Position numbers and translations under genes: made by a program | The notes under the pieces: model-generated | The model's input: the letters and a program-made list of their open reading frames with translations, nothing else | Told to the model about the DNA's origin: nothing | The model's database searches: none | Part shown: one piece after another, positions 46,508 to 58,988 of the stretch | How positions within the stretch are numbered: the first letter of the stretch is position 1 | How the letters are laid out: every line of letters begins with the position of its first letter | Assembly: GCA_021904315.1 (NCBI GenBank) | Contig: CM038923.1 | Location: 5,208,001 to 5,272,000 of the forward strand | Direction of reading: 5' to 3' | Source: Sphagnum magellanicum | Taxonomy: Eukaryota; Streptophyta; Sphagnopsida; Sphagnales; Sphagnaceae | DNA: 64,000 nucleotides

Positions 46508-49500
46508 ATGGTAAGAATCGTGTCTCTCTCGATCCTCATATGTGCTGTTGCAGAATCTCCGTCTCCCTTATTTTTTTCGGTTTTTCCTGTTTTTTCTTTT
46601 CCTCGGAATAGTGCATATTCCCTGGTGTTTTTTTTCCCGTCCCTTTAAAATATCGGTACTGGAGAAGAAGAGAAATGATTGATGGACGAGGCAATTTTCT
46701 TGTGATTGTGCTCAAAATCTTGAAGTTGCGGCCTCTTCAAGTATGGTATGGATGTTCATGTGGAAGTTTGTGAAACCCTTAGGGTTTGAGACACTGCTGG
46801 TTATGCTCGTTAGCATGTCAAACGATGTGCAAACATTCTAGGTTTTTCTTTCCCTCTAGTTTTCAATTTTTTTTTTTCCTAGGAGGTTTAGTGGAAAGAA
46901 GACTTGGTCATAGGAATGGCAGACACAGCTTCTCTGTTTGTTCATTTGTTGCTGGGAGGATCTGATGAGCCTGATGATGATCTTTGAACATGGAGAATAT
47001 GTCTGTCTTTTGGGTTTTGGAATTTTCTTGCTTGAGGATTTTGAAGTCTGAGGTGGCTCTCTAATCATGTGAAGCAGACCTCTCCTATGTTGCTTGACTT
47101 CATTCATTGGGAAGCATAATTGTGGAAGTTTTTTCGGTAAGAAGTGGACCGTGCTAATAGCAATGAGATTGATGATGATCAAGAAGGTTGGACACCTCTA
47201 TTGTTCAAGATTAAGGCTGCTTCCACTGAATTCTAGTATTCCTATGTTTCTCTATCTCAGGTTTTGCTTCTATGTGGTTGTTCTTAAGCATGGTTGATGT
47301 TGGCAATATTTGTGGTTCTGAAGAGCCAAGCTACCAAAGATATCACAACAAGATACTTGTCCATCATTCTAGGGTTCATAAGGCTCAGAGTATAAATTCT
47401 TTTCTGGGCAAGGGATTGATGGGGTTAAAGACCTGATCATGGTGGTGGATTCTTATGTTTTGATTCCCTGGGTGCAAAAGCAGCCCAATCATTTCCTAAT
47501 GATGAGAATTCCATGTGTGCTGTGGAACTGGTCTGAGAAAACAGGATGTTTGTACCATCTCTTTTATCTTGGATTGAGAAATGGTGATTTTGGTTTGTGG
47601 CAGTGTAGGGACAAAGAAGATGCAGAAGAGTATCCAAGTTTTTATACCTTCATTGATTGCTTGATTTGCAGTTTTATGGAGGATATGGGATGCCGTATCC
47701 CTCAGCACCATTTGAGCAGAATTACAGATGCTATTCAGCTTCATTCATAGACAAGGTGATGATTCATGGACCCTAAACTGTTGTGAATTTTTCATCCTTT
47801 GTGTGATCTGTTTATCTTTTGGAAACTTATGGAAAGATCTTCTCTCTTATGTTCTTCACTTATTTATTGGAGAATCATAACACCTGTCACTGAAATGTGG
47901 GTGACAGCCGCATCTGGAAAATGGTGATAAAGGTATGAGATGAACAGCCATACGAGACCTTTGCAATGCATTGAAGTCCATGTCTTTTGGATTTGTCTGG
48001 AGTTGGGTCTCCACTTTGTGATGGAGAGAGCTAATGGATGTGTATTCAATGCTGTTTGGTGATCGTGGCTATGGGTGTACTTCAGTGGTCATGCCTCCTT
48101 CAGCTCTTGATCGCTTGGGTATGTATCGCAATCTGTACTCCAATTGTTGATCCCATATGATTGCCAAGAATTTATTTGCACTTTAATATATTTATATGAA
48201 AGTGTGGTATTAGGGTTTCTCTAATTGGATCCCTATCTGCAAGTTGAGCATTTCCTCAAAATATTGGTCTGTGTTCCATTTTGCACAATGTGATAATGCT
48301 ATGAGTTTTTGGTCCGAAATTACCAGTTCCTCCATCATAATCTAAGCCCTGGTGGTTGACAAGAAATAACTGCTTTGTGAGGGGTATAGCCACACCAAGC
48401 TTTTGCAAAGCCTTTCGCAAAGTGTGCCAGTATAGACAGAATTTCAACCTGGATTCATTGTTGCATTCAATGCAGCATCATTACGGATTGACTACCCCAT
48501 GCTGTTTGAGGTGCACAATCCTTCAACCTCCCGCACCAGTCACTGTGGTGTCCTGGAGTTTGTTGCTGAAGAAGGCATGATCTACATGCCATACTGGGTG
48601 TGTTTTCCTTGCACATAAAGTCTTCCATTCTACTTCATGTGTGTCCCCTGTAGTCCTTTTTCTACTAGAGTCTGATGAGTGAAATGTGATAGATGGAAGG
48701 AGGGGTTTTATGAGCTTTGGCAAGACTATCACCATCTCCTGTTGTTTGTCAGTTGTCTTCAACAGATGGGAGATAAAGGATAAGAAGAGACAGAGAGGAA
48801 TGAGTGTGTTTTGACAAGATGACCTAGAAGGTGACATCTCTATGGAAACTGGGGTGAGTGTTGTTTTGCAGATGATGCAAAACATGTTGTTGCAGGAAGG
48901 GGACATTGTACGGGTGAAGAGTGCCACACTCCCCAAGGGCACCTTTGTGAAACTGCAACCACACACCAAGGACTTCCTGGATATATCAAATCCAAAGGCT
49001 GTGTAGGTGTGCAATAACCTGTACTATTCATTTCAGTGCCATCTGTCCAAATGTATGTTGATGTTACATTTCCAACACTCATTTCAGCTGGTTTTTGTGT
49101 GAAATAACTGCATGCATTTTGGCCCTTTCTCTTTGGACTCAGTATTAGTGGCTGTTCAGTATTTGAAACCGCCAAAAAACTTCTGGACTCATCACTGAAA
49201 TGTGATTGACCTTTCTGTTAAGGGTTCAAATACCAGTTCTTGATCCATCAAGTTATGGATTTGATTTTCATCTCTGATCTGAGTTTTGTTTTATCAAGTC
49301 CACAACCTGGTGTGGGGACTCTGAGGAATCTGCACAGAAAAGTGTTGCTGGTTGCTCAACAATGTGGATCCATACCTGTTTGAATAAGCTAACACAGGAT
49401 GTAGTCCTGAGCCGTCTGTTTTCCTGCTTACATCTCAACCATGAAGGGAACCTCATAGAAACTTTCTGACCTTTGCACTGTATGAATGACAGCCTGGAGA

Positions 49501-50887
49501 CAACTTTGCGAAACTTTTCATGCCTGACAGTGGGTGACAATATCATGGTGGCCTATAACAACAAGAAGTATTACATTGACATAATTGAGTCAAAGCCTGC
49601 TCCAGCTATTTCTATCATTGAGACTGACTGTGAAGTGGACTTTGCACCCCCACTTGACTATAAGGAACCTGAGCGTTTACCACCACCACCTGCCCCTGTT
49701 GCTGCACCCTCATCACAGGGTGTGTTTCCCCTTGGATACTTTATGCCTCTTGAATGCTAGCTGACATCCTGACCTGAGTCTTCTGTTGCTTCTGGAATCG
49801 TTATAGAAATTCAGGATGCAGATGTTTATATAAGTATTTGCTCTAAAATATTGAGCTGATGAAGTCAGTGGTGAATATTGACATTTATGAATGAAGGTGA
49901 TGGTCTGATACTTTGTGGGTCACAATCACAGGAGCATGACTCTCTCTCAACATCATTGCTTTTTACAAGGACAAGTATTTTATATTTCCATTCTCATGTG
50001 TGTTTGGTTTATGAATTCCAGCTGGTGCTCCTCCGGTCGAAGAGCCAAAGGTCAATTTTTTCACTGGGACAGGGAGACGGTTGGATGGGAAACCTGCCAG
50101 GCACTCCAATTCATCTGGTTCCAATGTAACTAGCTCAACATCCACACCAGCAGCATCAAGTAGTACAGCACCAAGGGGCTCTGCAAGCACACCTGTGCCA
50201 CCCACTACCTCACAACGGCCTGCTGGCAAGCTTGTGTTTGGCTCTTCCAGTGGGAGCGGGGCCAGTTCAACTCCCAAGGTGGGTTCTGCAGAAGGGATCA
50301 CAAGATCCCAAAGAGCAAACTATTACAAGTAAATCTTGGTTGCTGTAACTGGACAGTGTGTAATTGCATGCTGTTGTTTCCAGAGAAGGATAGGAATCTG
50401 CACCCTCTTCTATTTGTTGTCACTCTCCCCCAGCTTGGATGTGAGTGCTTCTGGGTTCCGTTGTGTTTCTGGTCTTGTTGGCTTGGGTAATGTTTCTCCT
50501 AGTTCAATTCCTTCTGTATATTGTATTTGAGATTGTATTTTTTGTCTTTGATATCTGTTTGATGTTCACTGTCCAGTCTCTTCCTGTTCAATCTTTCTCA
50601 GTTGACTGCACCACTTTTGAATTCAACTTGGAATCCCTTGATCAGTGTACACTGCATTTTGTTATCATTGCTTCATTTCAGAAACTAGTTTGTGTCTGGA
50701 TTGTGTAGGGGAAGGTGCATTACAATAACATCTTGACTTCCTGTTTCCAATGACTGATTTCTTTCACTGGATGGTTTAGGGACAGGCTCCAGCACCCAAG
50801 AAAGAAGAGGTGAAAGAGGAAGAAAAGAAAGAGGACGGCCCAAAGTTTCAAGCTTTTACTGGCAAAAGCTATTCGTTGAGGGGTTAA
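46508..50887 (+). CDS. UFD1: ubiquitin fusion degradation protein 1 (UFD1), nine exons
   Basis: CDS exons: 46,508-46,510, 47,672-47,755, 47,908-47,932, 48,086-48,118, 48,476-48,597, 48,872-49,002, 49,493-49,719, 50,022-50,278, 50,780-50,887. Total 990 bases, 329 residues; every junction is GT/AG and phases agree. Exon 1 codes only the initiator Met. The N-terminal UT3 (double-psi barrel) domain covers about residues 8-190 ([75 protein letters not shown]). Two CDC48/p97-binding SHP motifs follow: FFTGTGRRL (221-229) and [13 protein letters not shown] (317-329, C terminus), joined by a Ser/Thr-rich and then Lys/Glu-rich linker. With NPL4 and CDC48 it extracts polyubiquitinated proteins, for example in ER-associated degradation. 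Length matches the plant family (about 310-330). No damage is seen, so it is expected to be functional. Confidence 0.95.
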
Positions 50888-50975
50888 GACTGGAATAAGA
50901 GACATAAATTATCTACTCTCACTATCTCTGTCCCATCTCCTCCTCTTTAATAAAGACTCCAAGATCATTTTTCCA
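50888..50975 (+). terminator. UFD1: UFD1 3' UTR and polyadenylation signal
   Basis: After the TAA at 50,885-50,887 a canonical AATAAA lies at 50,949-50,954 ('ctttaataaagactcc'). Cleavage would fall roughly 15-30 bases downstream. Sequence beyond may still be transcribed as alternative 3' ends. Confidence 0.5.
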
Positions 50976-52220
50976 ATGACAAGCCAATCCCTTTTCTCAA
51001 AGCTGAAATCTTTTTCTTGTTCAAATGACAGACAGTGCATGGTAGACCCTTGAAAGTGGGTTTTAAGCAATTGGCTTCTGAAATTGGTACTTTCTTCTAT
51101 GACCCTCTGATGAGCAAGTACATAATAGGCTGAACTGTTTCTGGATTACATTTTATTCACATTTGTATGTAAGTAATGAATGCATGTTAGATTTGTAGAA
51201 GGGTTGCTTTCTGTGCTATACGCTTCTGCATGTGTATAGCAGAGAAAGCAGAAGTCTTTGGACTTCAATGTCTATCATCCTGACCAGGCCCAATAGAAGC
51301 TGGATAGACTTGGTGCATCCATTAGCAGTGCAGATAGCAAGAGTGTGCCAAGCAACACTGCTGAACAGATCACAGCATGCCATGGCTGCAGCTGTGTTCT
51401 GCTTCACACATGAAATTTGATTGCTACCTCTGGTATGAATAGTTACTTTTGATCAAGTCCAGGTTCCAATATGTTCATGAGCTTGTGTCTGTCAGATCTG
51501 TATATGTTTTAGGTGATGATGTCTGGGCGGTCGTGGCTGAGCAGCCAGAGATGTGATTGGTATCAGACTGAATGAACTTGATGTGATCCTGGAGAACTTT
51601 GTCTGAGATACTCTCTTTGCAATTGTGAGCCTTTTGTGATGGGGGATCTGAAGTGATGTAATCTGCTTTGGGGTGTGGACCATCTGTGACAAAGGTATTT
51701 AGTACAATTAGTGGTGAACTGTGTTGCCTCTTTGGTTGACAAGGCCTTTTCTTTGGGTGAACAAGGAATCTGCACTGGGAAGCAGATTGCGGAGTGCCTT
51801 TGAGGTGTTGGGAAAGACATTAATGCAGCTAGTGACTGCAGAAGTATGCGTTTTTGGATGTATGGAATTTGTGCATTTGTGCCATTTGTATGATCACAGG
51901 GTAGGTCCTCTTGTGGCATCAGACAAAGTTTCCTTCACCAAGGGGCTTCACAAGGTGCACAAACAAGGGGGTTTTGTTTTTCTTCTTTCCATGAGGTTGG
52001 TTGCCAGAAGCACTTTTCCATTGGGTTTCAATTTCCTAGTGAACAACCATGGGGATGAGCTGAGTTTCTGTTTTTACTACCTACTTATGAACAACTTGCT
52101 AACTCTCACTTATTTGGGCTATGCAGTGCTGCACACTACCAGTCATGATCAACTACTTTATTTTTGTTCTTATGTTTTCATTTGGTTTTCAATAATTCCT
52201 CATTATTTATGTCAATGAAT
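50976..52220. other. GC-intermediate region downstream of UFD1, no known gene
   Basis: Composition resembles the UFD1 introns rather than the AT-rich background until about 52,150, then drops. A 165-codon open frame (51,721-52,218, +) and a 62-codon one (51,232-51,420, +) have no motif I recognise, and the longer one is partly covered by an antisense frame. It may be extended UTR or an old gene fragment. Confidence 0.4.
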
Positions 52221-53500
52221 TTAATTTCAATTATTATAAATATCATGGACATGAAAAGACACATGTTAATTGTTTTTTTCATATTCATGTAGGCAAAAGG
52301 AATGAGGAAGTTATTAGAAAAGTTAATAAGAAAAAAGATAATTATTAGGGGAAAAAAAAGTGAGAAGGTAGTTAAGCTTGGAACATAAAGACATGTATCT
52401 CATTTCCAACCTTAACTTACAAGCATATTCATGTCTTTGGAATTGTCTATGAAAATGTAAAGGGACGATCATATGACAGGAATTGTCTCTGAAATTGTCT
52501 AAGGATGATCGTATGATAAATTCCAAAAAAATCACCCGTCACTGAAACATTCTAATTATTTACATGAATCTACATACTTACCAAGTAGTGGCCTATTATC
52601 CACCATACTACATTTATATAGAACACCTAATGACTTAAAATTAGATTAGAAAGAGACTAAGTACTTTGGACATAAAAGCTTTAGAAGTAGGCAAATGATT
52701 TGATATTCTACTTGTTACAAAGATCTATTCCATTGTTATGCATTTCATGTTATTTGCCATTGTGCAATTTTGATTTCATTCCTGCTTTTACTCTTACAAT
52801 AAGCCTAATACAAATTATTATGCATAATATCAATGAGGTAATGTGAAGTGAAATTATGTTTTAAATTAAATAAAATTGATGTATAGATCATGTGACATAG
52901 ACCTCATGTATTTTACCCCTTTATCCTCCTAAGCTAAGAATCTTTTTTGGATGGAAATTGAGTCAAGATGCGTCGAAACGGGTGTTGTGCAGGTACAGTG
53001 TTTTTGATATATCGAAGGACAAGGGTATATTAGGACTCAATTTTTTCGATCAGATTATGTTCAGGGTATAAAACATTATATATTTTTTGGTAGATGGGGA
53101 GGGTGCAGATAATCCCCATTATATACCCAAGGTTGGTTGGGGGTAAGAAAATGGGTATTGTAGTTTAAATTTATTTAGAAAGAATAAAAAATGTTCACAC
53201 TGAGAATTTATTAGGTCAGTTTCAAATACAATGGAATTTACTCTTTAATTTTTTAACCCTAATTTTTTGGGGTTTATCTTACACATACCCAATGGTATCA
53301 ATAAGATTTTATTTTTCTTTCAGATGTACATATTCCAAGTATACACTTCATTAGGGTATATTAATTTTAAGAAAATAAGTAAGTTAGTCTACGGGATATA
53401 TACCCAACCCATACTTGACATGTATATCTGAGTAAAATATATACACGCACAAGACTGGTCAAGGCATTATATGGCTATTTAAATCTTCAACTAACTACAA
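52221..53500. other. AT-rich intergenic DNA
   Basis: No gene seen. The part 52,620-52,790 ('ttagaagtaggcaaatgatttgatattc...') is similar in direct orientation to 56,250-56,420, suggesting two copies of one unnamed repeat on either side of 3.6 kb. Confidence 0.45.
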
Positions 53501-53504
53501 AAAG

Positions 53505-53760
53505 GGGTGTGTCACACTGTGGCCTTGCCATTTACATTAAAAAAGTATCTTAAGGCAAAAGAAGAATTATGGAAATTCAAATACTTCACCATGCAAAAAT
53601 AAAATCTTCAAAAAAAAAGATCCTCTAAAAGAAACCAAAATCTTCAAGACATCATAACTCTAAAACTGATCTCAAGTTTCAACACAAGCCAAAAATATCA
53701 TCTTTCAAAAATCCTCATATAAAAATAGACCTATTATTATCACCTAGGGGCCAAAATCCC
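53505..53760 (+). repeat. ~260-bp direct repeat, left copy
   Basis: From 'aaggggtgtgtcacactgtg' to 'cacctaggggccaa' it matches 59,985-60,262 at high similarity with small indels. The pair brackets 6.2 kb including the FMO pseudogene. Size would suit short LTRs, but no primer-binding site, polypurine tract or gag-pol is seen between them, so I call it only a dispersed repeat. Confidence 0.65.
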
Positions 53761-54071
53761 TTAAGCTTCTATACTCTATAACGAATCTAAACACGACATC
53801 CTTGCCTTGTAAGTTGGTAGGCAAGGCCAAACAAACCACTTTCTTGTTGTGAAGAATGCCCTCTCTCTATTTCCTTTTACCACATGTTTGGTATTCACTG
53901 ATTGCTGACATACATAATATGATAAGAAAGTCATTGTTCTGTTTGAAAATAAGAGAGGGAAGTTGCAATATGGGACCCTTGTTCTAGAGGTATAGAGACA
54001 ATCATTCATTTTATTCTATAGTTTCAGCTTTTTTTTGCAATGGGCCATTCAAATTGACTCATTGCAATAAT

Positions 54072-54100
54072 ATTAATTAATTAATTAATTAATTAATTAA
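54072..54100. repeat. TTAA microsatellite
   Basis: About seven units of ATTA (ttaattaattaattaatt) followed by 'aataataaataaatt'. Confidence 0.8.
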
Positions 54101-54569
54101 TAATAAATAAATTGAACTTGTGAGGCACCTTGAACTAATTAATATGAAATAGAATAAGGAGCCTATAACATTTTCTTTTTTAAAAGAAAAAAGTCGTCCA
54201 AAACATCCCTTGAACCTTACCATTTGTGCCAAAAGGCAAACCACCTATCTCCCTTCATTGCCTCTCTAATCTAATTGCTTGGAAGCTTTGTTGTCTACAA
54301 GCTTTGTTGCCAACAATGCCTTTGGGGCTTTAGGGTTTCGTAATGTTGTTAATTTGTGACCACCCATCAAGGTAGATTGCCCAATCTCAACCAGTCAATT
54401 TGGTAGGTTGTTTAAAGACTTTCCCTTCTCTCAAACTAGTAAGTCAACACTTATTTAATTTTCAAGCCCATATGCTTGTGTTTTGAAAGCTTGAAGATGG
54501 TGGCACAAAATGATTGTTGCACTTTGAATGTTTTAGGGGGCTTTGTGCCTTGACACATTTGTGATTTTT

Positions 54570-54660
54570 GCAAGAAGGAGAAATTGCACCTACATCATAA
54601 CTAGAAATTGTAGGTGCAAAGGCACACCTCTATGATGTAGGTGCAATTTCTCCTTCTTGC
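54570..54660. repeat. perfect 30-bp inverted repeat with nested alternative stem
   Basis: Bases 54,570-54,599 and 54,631-54,660 are exact reverse complements (GCAAGAAGGAGAAATTGCAC... start), with a 31-base loop. The loop itself contains TTGTAGGTGCAA, which is complementary to the TTGCACCTACA inside the left arm, so a second, exclusive 11-bp hairpin is possible. This could be a small fold-back element or a small-RNA precursor; no host gene relation is visible. Confidence 0.85.
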
Positions 54661-54850
54661 CCTCTCCTTTCTCCTCCCTTGAACAAAGCAGCTTGTTGAC
54701 TTTCATTTCAAATAAGTTGCAACTTCTAGATTATATTATATATGCAACTATTGCCTAGCTTGGATTATACTCACGAGCATACTATCTATCTTTTGGAGTT
54801 TGAGGGTTAAACCTTATTACAACACCAAATAGACTCAACAACTTGTAAAA

Positions 54851-55217
54851 GCAACTCCACCAATATTGAGTATGTGACACTAAAAATTAAAATTGGATGA
54901 AAAATGTCAAAACATGCTGGTTTGGTTCGGCAAAATGGTTTTAGCCTAGGAGTTTTGCAGAGGTTGATAAAAAGGCATTACAAAACTTAACATTTTGCCA
55001 AAGAGGAGTGTAATAAATATGATCTAATTGATACTCTATGTTTTTGATTGATCAATCATAATAATTGGTCCAAGTGATTTGCTATCAGTAATCTCCCACC
55101 TATTTGTGCAGTCCAATTTTAATTTTATGGTTGGGGTTGGGAAAAAATAAATAATTAAACTTGGATGTGAGAAATATTTTTGCAGGGTCACATATTCAGC
55201 ATTAGAGATGAGCCTCC
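54851..55217 (+). mobile_element. MITE, ~365 bp
   Basis: The left end AGCAACTCCACC...GAGTATGTGAC (54,851-54,880) is repeated inverted at the right end (GTCACATATTCAGC...GAGATGAGCC, 55,187-55,217). Internal sequence ('ctggtttggttcggcaaaatggttttag', 'gtgtaataaatatgat', 'ataattggtccaag') matches the elements at 9,714-10,000 and 61,975-62,197. No coding is present. Confidence 0.65.
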
Positions 55218-55880
55218 ACAAAATTTGTTGGAACATTTGTTACACAATTGGAAACTTTTTTTTATGGAAGTCTAAGTAGTTTTGGCGGTGATCAAAACAC
55301 TCATAAAACATAGCAACAATAAGTTCCAGGGGCAATTTTATGTCATCAAAAATTTTATTTTGAGTTTACCTATGGGTGTGGTTGATGGAATCTATCAATG
55401 TCCATTGAAAAAGCTCAATTTCTAGTATGTCAAGTCATATTTGATTGTCATGGTGACAAGTTGTAAATAATTAAAGTTGTCGATAGTTGATTCCTTCAAA
55501 GCCAAAAGGTTGGGTGGGTTTCCTTTCTTGATCTATTGATGTTCTCCATATTGAAAAGTAAGACAAATTATACGACATGATAGTAACGATTTTTTGTGTT
55601 GAATATCTAACCGAGTCTAATTTGGAATCAAAACATTTAATAAGAAATTTTGTTAATTCCCAATGAGAGGGAAAAGGTAATGGGCATTTGCTTGTTGAGT
55701 AAGATCCCTCCTCTTTTCTAAGAAGGATATTCTTTGATATACAGTGCCCTCTGAATGTGCTAGGAATTTTTTCAAAATATTTTATAAGTGTTGCACAATC
55801 TAATTTGTGGCAAATGGGTGGGGGAACATGAAATGTATTACATATAGATGCAGATGGAGTTTGGTGATCACCATTATCAT
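55218..55880. other. unclassified sequence
   Basis: No gene or defined repeat recognised; short degenerate frames only. Confidence 0.4.
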
Positions 55881-55884
55881 AGTT

Positions 55885-56000
55885 GGGTGGCTGGAATACA
55901 TAACATTTCTTGTTGCCTAATGGTGACTTGAACCCACAATACTTTGCAAGGAAGCCATGAATCCCAATGAGTTCTAACCACTTGAATTATTGGTTTCATG
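55885..56000 (-). repeat. tRNA-derived SINE (minus strand)
   Basis: Minus strand reads TCAAGTGGTTAGAACTCATT (A-box region) and, about 40 bases later, GTGGGTTCAAGTCACC (B-box region), the spacing and wording typical of plant tRNA-derived SINEs. Ends are not defined. It lies downstream of the FMO pseudogene. Confidence 0.55.
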
Positions 56001-56839
56001 ATAAGAAAGCAAACTAAAAATTTTGAATACTTAATTTATAGAATGGGGCCTATGTAAGGATTATGATGATCATTCTCAATATTGTTCCATGTAGTTCCTT
56101 CAACTAGGAATATGAATTTCAGATTTTCCACAAAAGTATCACCATCTTTATTGGGCCGTGCTTTTAATGAAGGCTATGCATTCACTTGGCTCTTATAACT
56201 AGAAGTAGGTTGGACATAAATAGATCATCTTCAAGCACACTTACATAAAATACATAATTAATTTATAACTAGCTTAAAAGACCAAATAGTTTGGAGCTAA
56301 ATATCTAGAAGTAGGTTATGACAAGCAAATGATTTGGTATTCCATTTATTTCAATGGACTACTCCATTGTTATGTAGATAAAATCTTTTTCACTTTTGTG
56401 CAATCTTGGTGTAATTATGGCATGGCCTTTGTGTACTTGTAACATTTTGTCTTTGGGCCCTCCATATGGTAAATAACACTCCTACCTTACTACCTGAAAG
56501 ACAAGGGGAAGAACATTTTGAAACTTTTCATGAAAAATGTTTTGACAAAATGCAAAAAGGGCTTGATAACTATGGCTCATTTGTTACATTCAATTTCCTT
56601 AATATGAGTGAAAACCAATGTTTTCGAAAAATACCTTCCAAAGTTTTGCCTCTTGAAATTTACGGGTTTGATCACTTCCTTCTTTCATGTGAGTTGCATG
56701 ATTTACCCAAAATTTGTTGTTGGGATATGCATTCCATTTACAATTAACAAAAAAATTGTTGGAAACCACAAGTTTAGTATTAAAGTCATTTGTCACACAA
56801 TGAAGAAATTCAATCCCAAGAAAACATAAAATTGGATTC

Positions 56840-58988
56840 ATGAAAGGGTCACCTTATGTGGAAGACCCACAAAAGACAATGAAGGGGCCAATGATGGTGG
56901 AAACACATGTTGATATATAGGCTTTACTATATCATTTGCAGTCACAAGTCCTTTTGTATCCAAAAATGGATAATAATAGCGATACCTGCAATAAGCCCAA
57001 AAAAAATTCATTTGCATTAGAAATTGAAATATTTAGTTAAATCAACTAAAATAAACATGTCAATTATGCAATATTGATTTTCATATTTCTTTAATTTGCA
57101 ATATTTGGATGAGTGATTAGCACACAAACCCAGTGCAATGCATGATCACATCAGCCATCGTTGAAGAACCTTCTTTAAATTTCACAGTCCCATCCTCACA
57201 TGTTCTTATCACCTACAATGTGAACATTCAACCCCGTTATGCACATCAACTAAAATAGTCCATGTACAACATCATGCCCATCACATTAATAGAATGCATC
57301 ATATTATTAACAAACAATAATGAAATTTATTAAACCTAACAAAAACAAGTTTCAAATTGATTGAACATTTCCTTCTATATATATAACAACATGTCCACAA
57401 AAGAGGTTTATAGAGGAAAAACATCCAAGAAGAACAAGTAACAAACTGTGGAGTGTGGCCAAATGTTTTGGTGTTGGCCCATAGGTTTTGCAAAATCAAT
57501 TGAAGAATTCCAATTATGTGCACTTAGATGAACTTCCTTGGCAACATGTGCTACATCTCTTGAGATGTCCAGACCACTTGCTTGGGTTCCTATTATCACA
57601 ACACATTGCCAAACAAATGTTGCAACATTTCAAATTAGCTTTGGATTATAACTTGAGAAAGATTTAGACATATTTATACAAAGTCTTTTCCTTTTATATG
57701 TATAAACCAAAGGTACAACCACATTGAACACAAATATAATATACATGGATTTTGTACAAAGCCTGAACCTGGTTTGTAAAGGGTTGTGCAAGTCGATAAT
57801 TATGATTATGCATTTGTTTCCCTGGCCAATTATTGATACCTACAATATCACCACCAAAGGTAAAATTACAAACATTTAATTATAGCTATAACTTTCACAT
57901 TGTCAACCATTAACGTTTTTTTTTGGGTGTGAAATCTCACCAAAATACGAAAAATAAAAACAAGAAAATCAATTTTTTTTTGTATATATATATTATTATT
58001 TTTATGTTTTGGAAATTTTTTTGTTGCCACATTTGGACATTGATTTTAGTTTGGTAGCATTATTTACAATAGTTTCTATACTATTTAGCCAAGTTCTAAA
58101 AACTTGTTGTCATTTATTGTTGCCGTTTAATGCAAAATCCCTCTTGAGATGCTAGCCAATGACACAAAATTAAAAAAGTGAAAAAGAAAATCATGGTCAC
58201 CTATTTAACATTCACTAATTATCAACATGTTTACATTTTTTTACAATTTTGATTAGTTCATTAAACAAGTGTAAATTCTATAATAATTTCAATATACACA
58301 CTATTTCAAAAAATCTTGCAACCTTATTTTACAATTGACTAAGATTTGATTTGAGGCCACAAATTTTTGCATATAATTTAAGCTTGAAAAACAAGATGGG
58401 GACAATGAATATACCAGGGATGTTTGCAATTTTAGGTTCAAAATAATGACTAGAACAAACCACCACAACATCAAACAATTCCTCCTTCACCTCATCAACA
58501 ACTCCATCTATTCTCCTAGTTGTTATCACTTTCCATCGTTTTTCGCTAGTTGAATCCATTGTCACCAATTCCACATGCTCCACGAATGTACCAAATTGAA
58601 TGACATGTAATAGATCAAATTCCTTGGCAAAGTCCTCCAAGTATAAAACCACCTCCTTGTGACTTGGATAATGTCATTCATCCCTTCCTTGTTGTGTCAA
58701 GAATGGAAAATCTATGAAGTTCATGACTTCACGAGGGAGGTTTGTACGTAAGGATGCATACATACTAGAATGCACACACTTTCGGTGAGGTTCCACCCCT
58801 AACAAATCACTATCAACCTCAGGATCATACACCCACAACCCTCCCACTTACATTGCTTGCTCAAACACTGTAACCTTGTGACCTTCACGAATGAGCTCCT
58901 AGGCCGTCGCTAAACCTGCTGCACCAGCCCTTATAACTCCAACCTTGCAACATTTGTACACTTGATCAACTGCTTGACAATTTGCCAT
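56840..58988 (-). pseudogene. flavin-containing monooxygenase (FMO, GS-OX-like) pseudogene
   Basis: Exons on the minus strand: 58,988-58,415, 57,839-57,769, about 57,620-57,450, 57,212-57,130, 56,985-56,853. Recognisable blocks in order: VGVIRAGAAGLATA (FAD-binding GxGxxG with the first Gly changed to Arg), VGGLWVYDPE, SSMYASLRTNLPREVMNF, SHKEVVLYLEDFAKEF, FDVVVVCSSHYFEPKIANIPG, NWPGKQMHNHNYR, VIIGTQASGLDISRDVAHVA (NADP site), VIRTCEDGTVKF, ADVIMHCTGYRYYYPFLDT, and VFPPSLAPSLSFVGLP. There are stops after GLATA, FEQAM and QGRDE, no AG acceptor before exon 3, and a 1-base shift after GLPHKV. The C-terminal ~80 residues are missing. Functional relatives oxidise N or S atoms using NADPH and FAD. 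Confidence 0.88.

Noticed and set aside
54072..54100. CRISPR-like or regulatory repeat
   Set aside because: It is a simple ATTA microsatellite; there are no spacers, and the window is plant nuclear DNA.
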